Assembly: GCF_048771995.1 (NCBI RefSeq)
Contig: NC_133025.1
Location: 7,378,001-7,442,000 of the forward strand
DNA: 64,000 bases
Reading direction: 5' to 3'
Source: Taeniopygia guttata
Lineage: Eukaryota > Chordata > Aves > Passeriformes > Estrildidae
This document shows positions 37,901 through 49,678 of this stretch, piece after piece. The notes beneath the pieces are model-generated. The model made no database searches, was not told where the DNA came from, and saw only the letters and a list, made by a program, of their open reading frames with translations. Positions within the stretch are counted from its first letter, which is position 1. Each line of letters starts with the position of its first letter. Made by a program: the position numbers and the translations under genes.

Positions 37901-40900
37901 GCATTTATCTTATGAATTATTTGATGCAACAATTGTCTATTAATGTGTGGTAACAGGGGCTCTACTCCCAGCTGCAGCCTTGAGGCAGGACTAATATATA
38001 ACCACACTGTCAACCACAGCACAAGTGTGCACTAAATTACACCTTTCATTAATTATGACATGACTAGTCTCTCTGATTTTTTTCCTCTCCCCAAGTAAGA
38101 CAAAGGGAGGCCTGAAGGTCACAGACACCCTTTTGGCTTAAGCACTAGCTTCTCCAAACCACAATGGGAAAATGGTATGAATATTTTAGGGGAGCTTTAT
38201 ACTCCTGACTCCTGCCCTCCTTCTCACTGCACCTAGTAGTAGATCTACTTTCTGTCTAAAGCAAAGGCTCAGCACCTGACAGAGATTACATTTTAACATA
38301 GTAAAGGCAACACAGCTAACCTGAGGTCATAGTTAGGCTGCAGATACATCTCCTCTTCCACCTGAAGAGGTCACTGCCCTCCATACCAAAGATCAGCATC
38401 ATCTGAGATCTGTCAGCTGAGCTGCTTATATACATACTCTCACTTTAGCCAAAGCCAGAAGGGATGGCAAAGTCTGTCTAATTGTACACATCAGCTTGGC
38501 CTGTTTGACTGAAACACTTAAGGATTGCTTGTAGGAGCAATTCAGCCAGCAGATCCAAGGGGCCAGTAACTTCCAGCAAAGGAGCAATGTGCATTTTGGC
38601 CAGCAATGCTGTAAGCAGACAACAAAATGCAGCCTTATTCCTTTGACATATGTGAAAGGAGCTTTCAGAAGAGAAGCGTGCAAGTAGTACATTACCAGGG
38701 AATGAAACATCTTTGTGGTTTGCAATCTGTCTTTTAATGGTCCACCATTTACTCCGAAGCCACTGCGGGGAGCGGACACTACTCCATCCCTCAGCCAGTA
38801 AGTCCCAATTGATGTCATTTTCATCAGAAACTTCAAGTTCCGCTATCCTGGCAGGATAGAGAAAACATTGACCTGTCAGAATCTGCTCTCCAGCCCGGCA
38901 GGGTGCCGCACACGTCCGTCCGTGTCACACGAAACAGCGCAGAATGACATGCTAGTGACCAGCCCACCAGAGCTCAGGAATCGACACAGGCTTCCAAGGC
39001 TCCACGCTGCCAGAGGTCAAGCAGAATCATAAACAACAGAAGATGGACTAGACCTGTTAGATGATCCAGTCCATCTCCTTGCCATGCAGGATTATTCTCC
39101 TTATTTATTTTTACATTAGGTCTTAGATCAGATTATTGTGAAGCATTCCAAGTGGTGGTACTTGCATCTTTTCTTTTTGCAAAAACATTCCCCAAACACA
39201 TCTCCAAGGCAGGAAATACTTCCTGAGATTCACTCCGAACATTCACTTAATTAATTTCATGTTATGATATTTACTTGTTTTCTTCTAAGTAACAACCATC
39301 TGTCCTTAACACAGATTTTTGCCTTCTCTCAGATGCTTCTTAGCCAAAGTAGATGAAGTTAACTACAGCATTAAACACTTCCTCATAAATCAATCCCAGC
39401 AGGCTCTCCAGATAAGGGACAGTCTTTTCTACCAGAATCTGTTTGAAATCACTAAAAATCTCTGAATTGCCCTTATCTGTACATGGAGCATATGAAAGAG
39501 AAGTGAATAGCGAGGGGAAAATATTTTTGTGGAAGTTAAGGAAAGTCCTCTTCACAAATAAGGCAAGAGCACTCTTGCTAGCTAAAGAAAGAAAGAAGTA
39601 AAAACGAAAAAAAAACTACCAAAACCAACCCTGTAGGATAAGTAAAGGATATCTGGACAGACCAAACCAGAAATATTAAGAAATATACCCAGCACATTCT
39701 GAAATGTGGAATCAGGCTCCTCATTTTGAGTTTACGTCAAACAGCTTCAGTAATTTGTTAATTCTACTTTGTAAGTATTCCTTAGATTCCCTGGATGTCT
39801 TGGCTTTTTATTCCCACCCAACCATAAAAATCCACTGGCTAAAAAGCTTGAGTTAAAGGCATTCAAAACTGGAGGAGGACTGGAGAGAGCAAAAGATTTC
39901 CAAAGTCACTACCAGGTTGCCAGTTCAAACGTAGTCAGAGATGCTGATATCCAATCAGTGTTTGTTGGCCTACATGAAATTAATTTGCAGTCTCAGTTTA
40001 GCTCTTTGTAGACAAGATGTCCACATCACAGAAACCACCACCACACTTGACCCTTGTTGGTCATCTCAGCAGAGAGGCCAAGGACTGAACGGGCAGGGAG
40101 ACTGAGCTACCCTCCAGTTAAGGGTTAAAGCGCATCGGTGGGGCAACGTGTGGGAAGCTTGCACGGTTTGCTGCCTGTGCTGTACCTTTTCTGTGGAATA
40201 AAGAAGACTTCAGTCTCCAGGGTTTTCAATCTGACACCTTTCACGAACACTAACATTCACTAAAAAAACAAAAAACAAAAAATATGTTCAATAATAAATC
40301 TCTGGGAACTGTAAACACAGCAGTGATTTTTGGAAGGTTCTAGAATTTTCAGTGTCTAGGAAACCAGCAAAATGGACCCCAATGGAATCCTGCTAGCAAC
40401 ACATATTACAAACCTTTCAAAGTAACTAAAATAACAAACCTCAAGATCAGATTTATTTCATCCTCCTTGGTCCACTCAGTGCCTCCACTTTGTTTCCAGT
40501 TGAGATAGTTGAGCCATTTAGAGCGGCACTGCTTCTCCGAGCGCGTCCCGACCCGTTCTGCCACCGCAGCCCAGGACACACCTTGTGTGACAATGTCACC
40601 TGGCTCTGTGCTTGTCAGCTCGTGCACTACTTCTGCCAGTCTTTTTTCTTCTTTCTCTGTCCACTTTCCTGAAAGAGAGAGAAGCCCTCCAACTTAACTA
40701 GCAACACATACTCTCTGTTCTGATCCATAACATGCCAGCAGATATTTAACGGCCATGTCCAACACCTTATTCCCGATGCAAATATTAACTTGTGAAGAAG
40801 ATGTAACTGCTCTTAATTACTAACAATTTATATTATATTCATTCTTGATTAACAAATCAACAATTCCACTGCTCTGCTGCCAAATTTCTCTTTTCTCTTC

Positions 40901-43900
40901 CTCTCACAGATGAATAAAGCCACACAGAACTTGTACAAATAGTGACCAAAGCAAATTGATCCAAACTATCTGAACTGTACTAGCTGGAGTGAATTAACCA
41001 TGCAACAATTTAGTGCACATTATTCACATGAGGGCTGACTGAATTTTCCTTTATACTTGAAAATATACATTACAAAATAAACAGTACTTTACTCCTGAAG
41101 TCTCTGTCTCCCTCTTGACATCAAACATGCAGTGTAACTCTATAACCATTAAACAAAAGGGACAGAATTTTAACCAGAATATCCACTTCTGACACCAGCA
41201 TTTACCTCACCTGTGTTGCAGGTATCCTTCATCAGTCTACATCGATCCTTTACCGATGAAGCACTTCTCCCCAGGGCAGCTCCTATTGTGGCCCAATCAT
41301 TACCATGTTTTACTCTCAGCCTAAAGAGAAATGTGCTCATTAGTCCTATAACCAGTTAGGAAATTACCAAAATATCAAATATTCTCTAATAAAAACAGGA
41401 TGAATATGCAGTTGACAGGCTTAACGAAAGGAGAAATCACTCTGCTACTTTACAATTAGTATTTTCTGCTACTTTTTCCTATGTGTTTCTAGAAGCCTTT
41501 TGAGCCAGCTGAGCCACAAGATACATAAAAAATGCATAGTATCTGTCTTGCAGGAAGATTGTGAAGGCTTAATGAGTGTGTTAAACACAATATGAATGTT
41601 TAGATAAACAGCTAATTTCCATTCTGTACAGGTTCCTCAATGATTTTCAGGTGGTGTAGAGAGCACTTGAGAAATTTCAGTAATGCCCAATGAAAACCCA
41701 GGCATCCTGCAATTTAAATTAAGCAAAACACTGCATAATCACATTCATCATTTTAGCAATCATCTTTCTCCTTCACACGACAGCAGGTTGTTTAATATGT
41801 TGATCCATAAGTAGTTCTGACACATCTGGAACCACAGGCACCTTGTGAATGACACAAACCAGCTCAACTGATCCAAACAGATCCATCAATGCAATGCAAT
41901 ATACTCCCTTCCCTCCTTCCTTCAGTCCTACGGTTTCTTCTAGCTGCTCAAGCGTGGAAATGTGCAGGAGGGAATAAAGTCTGCAGCCCCATCTCCTCGA
42001 TCTACCAGGTTCATACTCAAATTAGGCTTTTTGAGCTGTACTGATAATTTATGTATCTGTAATACTTCCTAGGGGAGATCCTACTCTTGACGTGCCACTT
42101 CCTTTAGGAATAACCTTTGTTCAAATTTTGTAAAGAAAAGGAACTTCTATTTTTCATAACCACAAATATTGACTGTGCTTGTAAAAATCTGAAACTTTTC
42201 TAGTTACAACAGAAACCTTGCTTTAGAACTCGGTTACATATTGTTAGGGTCTGAACACACATTAGAAAAAAAATTTATAAGAATTCAAATGTAGTTTCAT
42301 TTTTCTTTAGATAGAAGCCACTACTTCTGGGTAGTGTTGGGGCAGTCAAATTTATTTGTTAACTCTTCAGGGATTTCATATAAGGAAACCCTTAAAACTG
42401 GATCAAGCTACTAAATATAAACAAGGAAGAATGACTTTGTTCATAAGATGACTTACTCTTTAAGCTTTTCAATTTCCTCAGGAGTATACCTAAACAACAG
42501 GTAAATAAAAAGACATTATTTTAAACAGAAAGCATAGAGCATAAATATTATCATTTTACTAACGACACAGCACACATTTAGCTAGAACAAGAGATTAAGG
42601 AATTTAAGCTGTAAAACACAATCTGACTGAACACTTGAATGTGAGGAACAAATGTCATTTTCCACATTAGTGCATTTCTAAGGTTAACTGGTTTAAGATT
42701 CCTCTCATTTGTCAGAAAAATTCCTCATTCTTCATGAACTTACTCCTATGAACAGAATTAGAATTTTCTGCATTAGTCTTTCAAATAAACAGCTTCTTCC
42801 TTACTGTCCCAATTCACCATCACCATAAAGCTGACTCTCCATCAAAAAAGTATATCAGCACTGAGAAGGTATTTTTAATTTTCAGCTGCCTTCAAAAACT
42901 AAAATATAATATTCTTTCTGGATAGCACCAGATTAGTGCTTTAAAAAATGGCAAGCCGGGGCATCAATTACTTCCAGGTCACAGCTCTAGAAAAAAATTA
43001 CTTCTCAGGAGATCCATCCTTGTGTCCAAGTCCTGTCATCATATCAGAATCTGTTATTCACCTTTGTTTTGGGCGTTTTGTTTGTCTGTTCTTTAAAGCT
43101 GTCATTGAATACCATCAACTGAACACAACTATTGCCAAGGATGATCTATCAGAATTGAGCAGAGGGGACATATTAGCAAAATCTAGGCCTGTTTGGCTAA
43201 AATTTTCTGTCTCACACAGAACATGTTGAGCATAAATACATGACCCTACTCATACCAATAAAACCATGCAGCATTAGAGGGTTTCATACTTTCCAACATG
43301 GTTTCTGTCATCATACATGCGAAGAACTCTTCTATAGACAGCAAAGAGAGGCCGATTCAGACCCCAAGCTATTGTCCTGTAGAAATCTTTTCTTTCATCT
43401 TTTGACATTTCAAATATAATTTCAGTGGCATCTTTTATTCCACGGGCCTAGAACAAAGCATTTAAAAAAAAAGAAACAAAAACAAAAACCACAAACAGAA
43501 CACCTTAGATAAAGTCTCCTAGGAATCAAGAAGTAGAACACAAGAACTGAAGCCATTATGCAGCTTTCTGTGTATCACAAATATTACAGTCCAAAAGTAA
43601 AATGGAGTATTTATAGATTAGCTCCCTCAAATACAAATCCTTGAAACGAGGTTTTGTTGTTTTGGTTTTTTTATGTTGGAGTCCAGGGAGACAAAGAAAT
43701 TCTAACACCTATCCACATATAATAAAAAAAAAAATCTGTCCAATGTATATTTTAAGATCAAAAATTGAACCATCATATAGAACATCATGGAATATGTACT
43801 ATAGTGGAATTAGTCTGCGGCCATACATGGGAAGGCTGTCAAACAGTGCTATATTGATTTATTACATAATTTTAGATATTCCCTATACAAAAGTGATTTC

Positions 43901-46900
43901 TTTCAACTAAACTACTCTTCTTCTTCTGATGGGAACTCAAATAAATTCAATACAAAAACACTGCAATGAAGTAATAATAGTAAAGCTTAACCTTAGCTTA
44001 AACTAAGAACCACTATATTTCAATTATTCAAATCAATATAAGAAAGCAGATAAATGGGAAAAGAATGAATCAAATGACTTATCAGTAACTCAGAAAAGTT
44101 ATTTAGCTAGCTTAAGAAAGCTTTACTAGATTTAAAACATAGTATTACCCATGAATGATTTTGTGGCAAAACCTCTAATATATGTGTGGGCAGACACTCT
44201 TCAACTAATACTGTGGATTTTTATTCCAGTGAACACTAAATTCAGGGCTTTTTTTTAACCACAAGTGAAGGATGGTGAATATATATAGCTTGGTGTAATA
44301 TCCAGGCTATATATTCTCAGCTGTAAGGGCTCAGCTCAAATATTCTCAGCTGCAAGCCTACCACAAATATGATTTATGGGCAATTATCACCCTCAGCATG
44401 TTCACCACATGCCCATTTACACTGAACTCTGACCCCAGTAATTTAAGGGGAAGAAAGTAGACACAGGCATCCTGCTAATACAGTACACAATCACAGACCT
44501 GGCACCAAGGATGTCTGAAAGTTGTATTAAGTGCTCAGTAAGGAAACTGCTAATGCAATTTTTTCCACCATCTTTAACAAAAGTTTTATGAGTCCTCAAT
44601 GTATAGTCAGAGAAAGAGATTTAACCATATAAAGTGTCATGTCAGAATGCTCAAAATGGGCTATATCCAGTACAAAAATTAAAAGCAATGTTGCATTCAG
44701 CAGTACTTAAATCCTGTCTATGAATAACATTTTCTTATGTATTTCAAATTGATGATGACCATTCCTACAACAAACTGATTCAAATTGCTTATTGCATATT
44801 CTGGCAAGTACTAAAGAAAATTGTTTCTAGCAGGAATTGCATCACCACATCAACGAGCAGGGAACATACTCTAAACATACCTTTAAATAACGCTCAATGT
44901 TACTCATCAAAATGTCAATTTCTTCCTTTGACCACATCCCTTGCTTCCACTTATGGCCTGAAAATAGAAATGATAGCTAATTACTGAAGTAAAGGTGAGA
45001 AAAACAGCAAGAACAGAAGTATCTGCAAACATGACCCATACTGGAATTAACAAGGAAAAGAATAATTTTAACTACTAAAATATAACTAGCATTAATTTTA
45101 AACAGATGTTATTTCATAACTGACAGTAACATTCAACTAATATTTAAATAATGTGAGTCAGAACCCTCTTCAAAAACATCCCATTTTTAAAAACAGAACA
45201 TGAACTCCTCCATGCACTGTTAAGTCACATTTTCAGCCTTTCTCTTCAGCTGCAACTAGAAAATTTCTGTCTGTAAACTGACAGCTGAAATTTCCATGCA
45301 CTCAAAGTGATTCCAGAAGCTGGAACTTAAAATACGACTCAGAAGATCACCTGAGGAATTGGTAACAAGGTAGGGTTCTCTTGCATGCCTTAACACTGCT
45401 GAACATGAGAGCAGTGCCACCTACTGTGAGTGCTTTTTATAGAGGTAAATACTCCATTAAGCCTCTTTTTGACAAGCTGGTCCCCATCTCTCTCCTTTTT
45501 GCATTGGGAGTAATGCCCAGGGGTCACAGCCAACAGAAAACCTTGTGGGTCTTTTAGTTCCCCAAATAAAAGTGGCAAGCCAATAGAAACAACGTTTCCT
45601 CTCTGTCTATGCCTTTAGTAACTACAGTGCTAGCTAAACTTTCAAAGCAAACACAACCAACTTTATTCAGAGAGAAAATTCCAAACCTGAAGTCTTTTAA
45701 TAAAACATTAAAACATTGCTACTTTAAATTATCCTTTTTTCCCCCTTATGGTCATACCATACTTTTAGTTGAGCGTATGCTGCTGTGACCCAGTTTACAT
45801 ACTGGTGTGTGCTGGCTGTGTGCCCACCTCTGCTCAGGAAAATCAGGGTACTTCCTTCTCAGCCTGCTAATTACCAGAGCTGAGAGACAGAGCACACCAG
45901 AGACTGTCTACTCAAATCCAATTACAATGAAAAGTACAGGCACTATTACTAATTCCATTTGAACTGGTGAGAGAGTACTCCTTGCCTGTGTCCCATAGCT
46001 TCAATCTCTTCTTCCACAGTTACAGAAAAATAATGTATTTCAGTAACTGTGATTCACACTGATGCAAGCCTCTGACCTGACTTAATGGGACACTGCTACT
46101 CTTTACATGGAATAAACTTTAATAATAAACTATTTAGGAAAGGACATATATTCTGCACTTCACATGTTTGAATATTCATAGTCAAGATTATCATAACCTA
46201 TTCAGAGGTCTGGAAGAAAGCATTATTAGGTGGAGACTGCTATAAAGTGCTAAGCTGAGGCAGCACATGCCAAACTCTGAGCTGCTGTAAAAGAAACACA
46301 CTGGCATTCCTTCACTGCTGATCTCTGTGACAAACCACAGAACTTACAAGAAAAGTGCAGACAGTGGAGATTCTCAAATATTTTTCTTGGCATATTTTAC
46401 TAGAAATATCTTCCTCAAGTTATTAACCTCTTAATTGGAATCACCAGACTGAGTGACCTCCTTTGACCAGCTGACAATTCTGTGTCTCTTCCTAAAGGTT
46501 TCTAACAAAAAGAGGGGGTTGCTTTGAACTGACTGAAAAAAATAAAGAAAAGTTCCTCTAGAAAATGTAAAAGTCATAGTTAGAAAAACAGTAGAGGGGC
46601 TGAGGAGACCAGAGACACAACATATCTTCATTTGATTCTAATTTTTTTCTCTAGGTTTAGAAAGCCACTTCCCCTGTGGGCAGGAAAGAAAAGACAAAAT
46701 CTCTTGAGTTAAGCAACTACTACATGATTGCACAGATATATGTGGAAAGGGAGGAATGCCCAGTGGGGTAGAAGTCTAAGAAGTAGTAGAGATTATTTCA
46801 TTAGGTCTTGGTCTGCAGGAGCCCTCTTCTTTGGAAGCAATTCCATTAACCTGAGCATGGATTGTTTTTTTCTCGGTGTCCCCCACTTCTGCTGCAGCTT

Positions 46901-49670
46901 CCCATCCCCTGACCAGGCAAACACAATTCTCTGCCCAGTCTGGGCTGACACACAGCATTCACAGCCCTTCTCTACTGTGGCCACTACTGTCACCACTGCA
47001 AACATGGCCCATCTCCAGAAAGCCAGAGCAGACACTATTTTATGCAACTTGCAAAATGTTCTGAGACATTTGGAATAGTTTACCTTCCTATAGCATGGAA
47101 GAACTGCATTTGAAATACCCCACCTTTATTGGTTAGAGAATCCTTATCCTCTTTGGTTGTGAACCAAGCTTGACTAACAGCTGATACTTCCTCATTGCCC
47201 ATTGGGGAGATTTCATCCAACTGTTCATTCTGAAGAATCTTGAAAAGACCAATATGAAATGATACAATCAGATATTCAGTTGTTTATATCACTTTGCAAT
47301 TAACATGGAGACATAGTTTGAAGGAAAATGAAATCAGCACACCTTGCCACCTTGCTGAATGTTCAAAAGTGTCATGCCTTAGATATGGCATTGCAACTAT
47401 CACCTTTTTTAAAACACCTGAGAAGACTTAACGTATTAATATACAGATGTTGTTAGAATTAATTAGGTAACATTCTTCTTCTTGTTTAATGTACAGTAAG
47501 TAAGAAGAGTCTCACTGGCTGTGGTGGAAACAGGACTATATCCAGCATCTCCAATCTAGACCTTTTAAACATGGTATACCCACAAAGAAAACAGCATGTA
47601 ACTGTTAGGATTGGCGACAAGACAAAGCCTACTTAAGCCTGTTATAAAGCTTAATTTATAATCAAAGAATGACAGCAATAACAGATAAACCTGTCTTCTA
47701 TGCAACTACCAGTGGAGGGTTATCTCTATTACTCTTTGCAGTATTGCTCTTTGGGCTGCAACTTAAGACTACAAATTACCTCTCTCATACATAAAATTAT
47801 TCAATTGTCCTTTTACAGACAAGCATTTTTACAAACAAGATCCCTGATAACATATATTAGTTTAAAAGAGTCTCATTAATTTAGTAAGCATTTCTGATAC
47901 TTGCTTCTCTTTTCATTTCAATTTAAATAAAAGCATACATCAAATAGGTACATTTTGAACTATTACTGTACCTGAATCTGGGTAACAGTTCCTTCATTAA
48001 TCTCATCTTCAGCTACCTCAGCGGTAGCAGTCATGGTCACCTCAAAGCTCTGATCATTTTCTGAAACTTCAGAATGGGTAAGTTAGTTGCATACTTAACT
48101 CCTGAAGCATTTTTTTACACATGCTACAAATGGTATAAATTGCTACCTTTGAAGTGGAAATTTTGAAGAGCCTTATTTGTTATTTATTTGTTGACACAGT
48201 AAATTCACTAAAATTATTATCAACTGTTTCTCTTTGTAAAATTTAAATATGGATTTAGAAATCTTCAGTTTTCTGCTTGACTACAACTATGACCTAATGT
48301 GAAACATAAACAAAATGTGTTTGATGCAAAAATTTGAAACTGTATTAATATTTCTTTTCCAGCCCTACCTCCAATATTTTCAAATTAAAGGACAACATTC
48401 AAATCACTTGGCTGCATGCATTTTCCCCAGTCCTTCCTTCATAACTTCAACGTGATAATGCCTTTATCTAAGGAACTTCTATGGAGTTCCACCAAACAAA
48501 TAGGCACTCCAGGCACTGCAAATTGGTATTTTAACTAGATCTGGTTTTGTCTCCCTTTGGGAGATGACACTAAACTTTCTAATATTCAACTTCTGGAAAA
48601 TTAATTCAGTACACATCCTGTATTTTTTACTACCTGTACTGTCTGATCATTAAAAAACCCCAAATCTTTTCACAGGAGAGCATCTAGTTGCTAATTTACT
48701 TATCCTTCATTTTATTCAATGCACCTGTGCCTGCAGGTCTCTAAACTACTTTAACACAGGCTTATTTTGCCAATACTAATTGCTGCAAAACTATACAAGG
48801 CTGAAAAAATATGATAACCAAGTATATTAATAAAATTTGGAAGAAAAAAACCCATGCAGAATATTCTACTGTGATTCAAGAGTCCATTTTTAACCTTTAC
48901 CAACAGATATATTTGCAGGAGTATATAAAAGAACTTACTTGGAACTGCAACAACAGAAATGCATGGAGTAGAATCATCAAGGCTTTGATCATCCTCTGAT
49001 AAGCAAAGCCTCTTGTGTGGAGGTTCAGAGCTGTCTTCAGAGTCTACTTCATCAGCTTCTAACAACAAAAACACACTCAGGTTACTTCCTGTGAGCTAAG
49101 TAGAGCCTTGGACAGAGTTATCCTAAAAAGCTGACCAAAGTAAATAAAAAGGCAAATGTGACAGGCTGGTTCAGTGCTTTGCTGCTGCCCAGGAATCTAG
49201 TCTAAGTTATGGGCAACAGCAGCAGTCCCCATGCTTTCTTCAGCATGCATTTTCTTTGACAATTCCATCCACAGTCTGTCGAACACAGATCAGTCTACAG
49301 AAATTTGGGTACATGCTTGGTTCTAAGAATCCATTCCAACTGAAATAAACCACAGGAGCTGTATCTTTGTTGGGCACACACAAACAGCTTTGGGATTTAC
49401 ACCTAATTCAATGCTTTATCATTCTTTAAACCAAAGCAGTACAATTCTTGTACAGTGAGCTGCTCCTGAGTAGCACGTAAAATTTGTGAGCAGGGATGTA
49501 TGGCGGTCAGATCAATCAAAACAAAGAGGAAAGAAAAATATTATGTAATACAATTCTATACCATTTTGAGGGCAATGAAGAATTAGGTTCCCTTCAGTAT
49601 CCTGAGTCAAAGTCACAGAGTTCACGGTTTCTACTGTCACTGTGTCAGACTCTTCTTCAACTGTGCTCAT
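28816..49670 (-). CDS. DMTF1: DMTF1, cyclin D-binding Myb-like transcription factor 1 (16 coding exons)
   Basis: The coding sequence joins 16 minus-strand exons from 49670 to 28816 into about 767 residues (human about 760), and every junction phase agrees. The start reads MSTVEEESDTVTVETVNSVT. Three Myb-like repeats lie at about 226-271 (YTPEEIEKLKELRVKHGNDW), 273-334 (GKWTEKEEKRLAEVVHE) and 336-393 (TEWTKEDEINLILRIAEL), with repeat tryptophans in place. An acidic N-terminus and a Ser/Thr/Gln-rich acidic C-terminus ending in VEDLVSCH flank them and fit transactivation regions. The family binds DNA, interacts with D-type cyclins and activates the ARF-p53 pathway in mammals. No frame break is seen. 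It converges on TMEM243, as in human. Splice variants truncated after the first Myb repeat are known in human. Confidence 0.97.
29078..29207 (-). mobile_element. CR1 LINE 3' end fragment, reverse
   Basis: This reverse-oriented CR1 end lies in the last DMTF1 intron. It starts acacagaatagctggggttg and continues with a ctagcccaaccccttgct block, an agagcacattgcacaggac block and acatccaggtgggttctga, the familiar CR1 3' region read backwards. Confidence 0.88.
29459..29606 (-). CDS. DMTF1: DMTF1 coding exon 15
   Basis: The exon encodes residues 683-731 (DLGSPTIEEQVDQPTIDDET to LPLTTLT), with acceptor ttgtgcag and donor gtatga. Confidence 0.94.
32160..32435 (-). mobile_element. CR1 LINE 3' end fragment, reverse
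   Basis: This reverse-oriented CR1 end lies just downstream of DMTF1 exon 14, within an intron. It runs from agaatcacagaattcttgg, through tctctgggcaacccgttcca and gtgcctcaccactctcaca, to ccccttgtcctgtcactata. It is about 275 bases long, one of the longer copies in the window. Confidence 0.93.
32545..32931 (-). CDS. DMTF1: DMTF1 coding exon 14
   Basis: The largest coding exon encodes residues 554-682 (PEHLLNTSDNVTVQCHTPSV to DLPSTYVTE). It is acidic and Ser/Thr-rich and less conserved against human than the Myb repeats. The acceptor is gctgacag and the donor is gtaagg. Confidence 0.94.
33665..33823 (-). CDS. DMTF1: DMTF1 coding exon 13
   Basis: The exon encodes residues 501-553 (SFHLQPTGTPGTYLLQTSSS to IIVHALS). 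It is notably GC- and CpG-richer than the introns around it. The acceptor is tttcag and the donor is gtgagc; it is phase 0 at both ends. Confidence 0.94.
34447..34532 (-). CDS. DMTF1: DMTF1 coding exon 12
   Basis: The exon encodes residues 472-500 (SSTDSPAATVDSETITLNSG to FEILP), a Ser/Thr-rich segment. The acceptor is tttgcag and the donor is gtaagt. Confidence 0.94.
36070..36202 (+). mobile_element. tRNA-Ile-derived SINE with CR1-like tail (TguSINE1-like)
   Basis: The left part resembles tRNA-Ile: an A-box-like cttagctcggagcagg, then gttaataatgccagg (anticodon-arm region, compare ctaataacgccaagg in tRNA-Ile), a B-box-like ggatccaatccctg and the acceptor-like tatgggcca. The right part, from gctgggactcgatgatcc to cagctcagaatattctgt, matches the 3' end of CR1 elements. 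This composite is the build of the passerine SINE family TguSINE1, mobilised by CR1 machinery. It lies in a DMTF1 intron, antisense to the gene. Confidence 0.82.
37014..37229 (-). CDS. DMTF1: DMTF1 coding exon 11
   Basis: The exon encodes residues 400-471 (VLIKGLKQLHENQKNN to MAALQIPVQITHV), immediately C-terminal to the DNA-binding region. The acceptor is ctctcag and the donor is gtaagt. Confidence 0.94.
38696..38847 (-). CDS. DMTF1: DMTF1 coding exon 10
   Basis: The exon encodes residues 349-399, with most of Myb-like repeat 3 (INWDLLAEGWSSVRSPQWLR, SKWWTIKRQIANHKD). The acceptor is ctgccag and the donor is gtaatg. Confidence 0.94.
39022..39110 (-). mobile_element. Old CR1-like 3' end, reverse (degenerate)
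   Basis: The stretch agaatcataaacaacagaag, then atggactagacctgttagat and gatccagtccatctccttgc, resembles a diverged reverse-oriented CR1 end. It is more decayed than the other copies, so both ends are uncertain; similar old sequence may continue to about 39500. Confidence 0.5.
40440..40668 (-). CDS. DMTF1: DMTF1 coding exon 9
   Basis: The exon encodes residues 273-348, the whole of Myb-like repeat 2 (VSWAAVAERVGTRSEKQCRS) and the start of repeat 3 (TEWTKEDEINLIL). The acceptor is ctttcag and the donor is gtttgt. Confidence 0.95.
41211..41320 (-). CDS. DMTF1: DMTF1 coding exon 8
   Basis: The exon encodes residues 236-272 (ELRVKHGNDWATIGAALGRS to MKDTCNT), the rest of Myb-like repeat 1 with its recognition-helix region. 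The acceptor is tctttag and the donor is gtgagg. Confidence 0.94.
42457..42489 (-). CDS. DMTF1: DMTF1 coding exon 7, 33-base microexon
   Basis: This 33-base exon encodes residues 225-235 (KYTPEEIEKLK), the first helix of Myb-like repeat 1. It has acceptor tgtttag and donor gtaagt. Its length is a multiple of three, so skipping would keep frame but remove the start of the repeat. Confidence 0.93.
43290..43447 (-). CDS. DMTF1: DMTF1 coding exon 6
   Basis: The exon encodes residues 173-224 (ARGIKDATEIIFEMSKDERK to DDRNHVG) with two bases of the next Lys codon. The acceptor is gttctag and the donor is gtatga. Confidence 0.94.
44881..44957 (-). CDS. DMTF1: DMTF1 coding exon 5
   Basis: The exon encodes residues 147-172 (GHKWKQGMWSKEEIDILMSN to ERYLK), a degenerate Myb-like helix region before the main repeats. 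The acceptor is ttttcag, the donor is gtatgt and the end is phase 0. Confidence 0.94.
47124..47238 (-). CDS. DMTF1: DMTF1 coding exon 4
   Basis: The exon encodes residues 109-146 (ILQNEQLDEISPMGNEEV to SLTNK), with acceptor ttcaag and donor gtgggg. It ends one base into a Gly codon. Confidence 0.93.
47972..48066 (-). CDS. DMTF1: DMTF1 coding exon 3
   Basis: The exon encodes residues 77-108, reading ISENDQSFEVTMTAT to VTQIQ. I chose the acceptor ctgaag because it restores the family sequence SENDQS in frame. A second AG six bases downstream (tttcag) is also in frame and would replace Ile-Ser-Glu with a single Lys, a NAGNAG-like alternative. Confidence 0.88.
48939..49058 (-). CDS. DMTF1: DMTF1 coding exon 2
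   Basis: The exon encodes residues 37-76, including the acidic EADEVDSEDS and the conserved PPHKRLCLSEDDQS, with acceptor ttgttag and donor gtaagt. It ends one base into a codon. Confidence 0.94.
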
Positions 49671-49678
49671 ACTCAAAC
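49562..49678 (-). CDS. DMTF1: DMTF1 exon with start codon (coding 49562-49670)
   Basis: The ATG is at 49670-49668, eight bases inside the exon after an acceptor cag (49681-49679). It encodes residues 1-36 ending LHCPQN plus one base. The donor is gtatag. The eight upstream bases read in frame with the ATG (Leu-Ser after a split codon), which allows an N-terminal extension. Confidence 0.94.
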
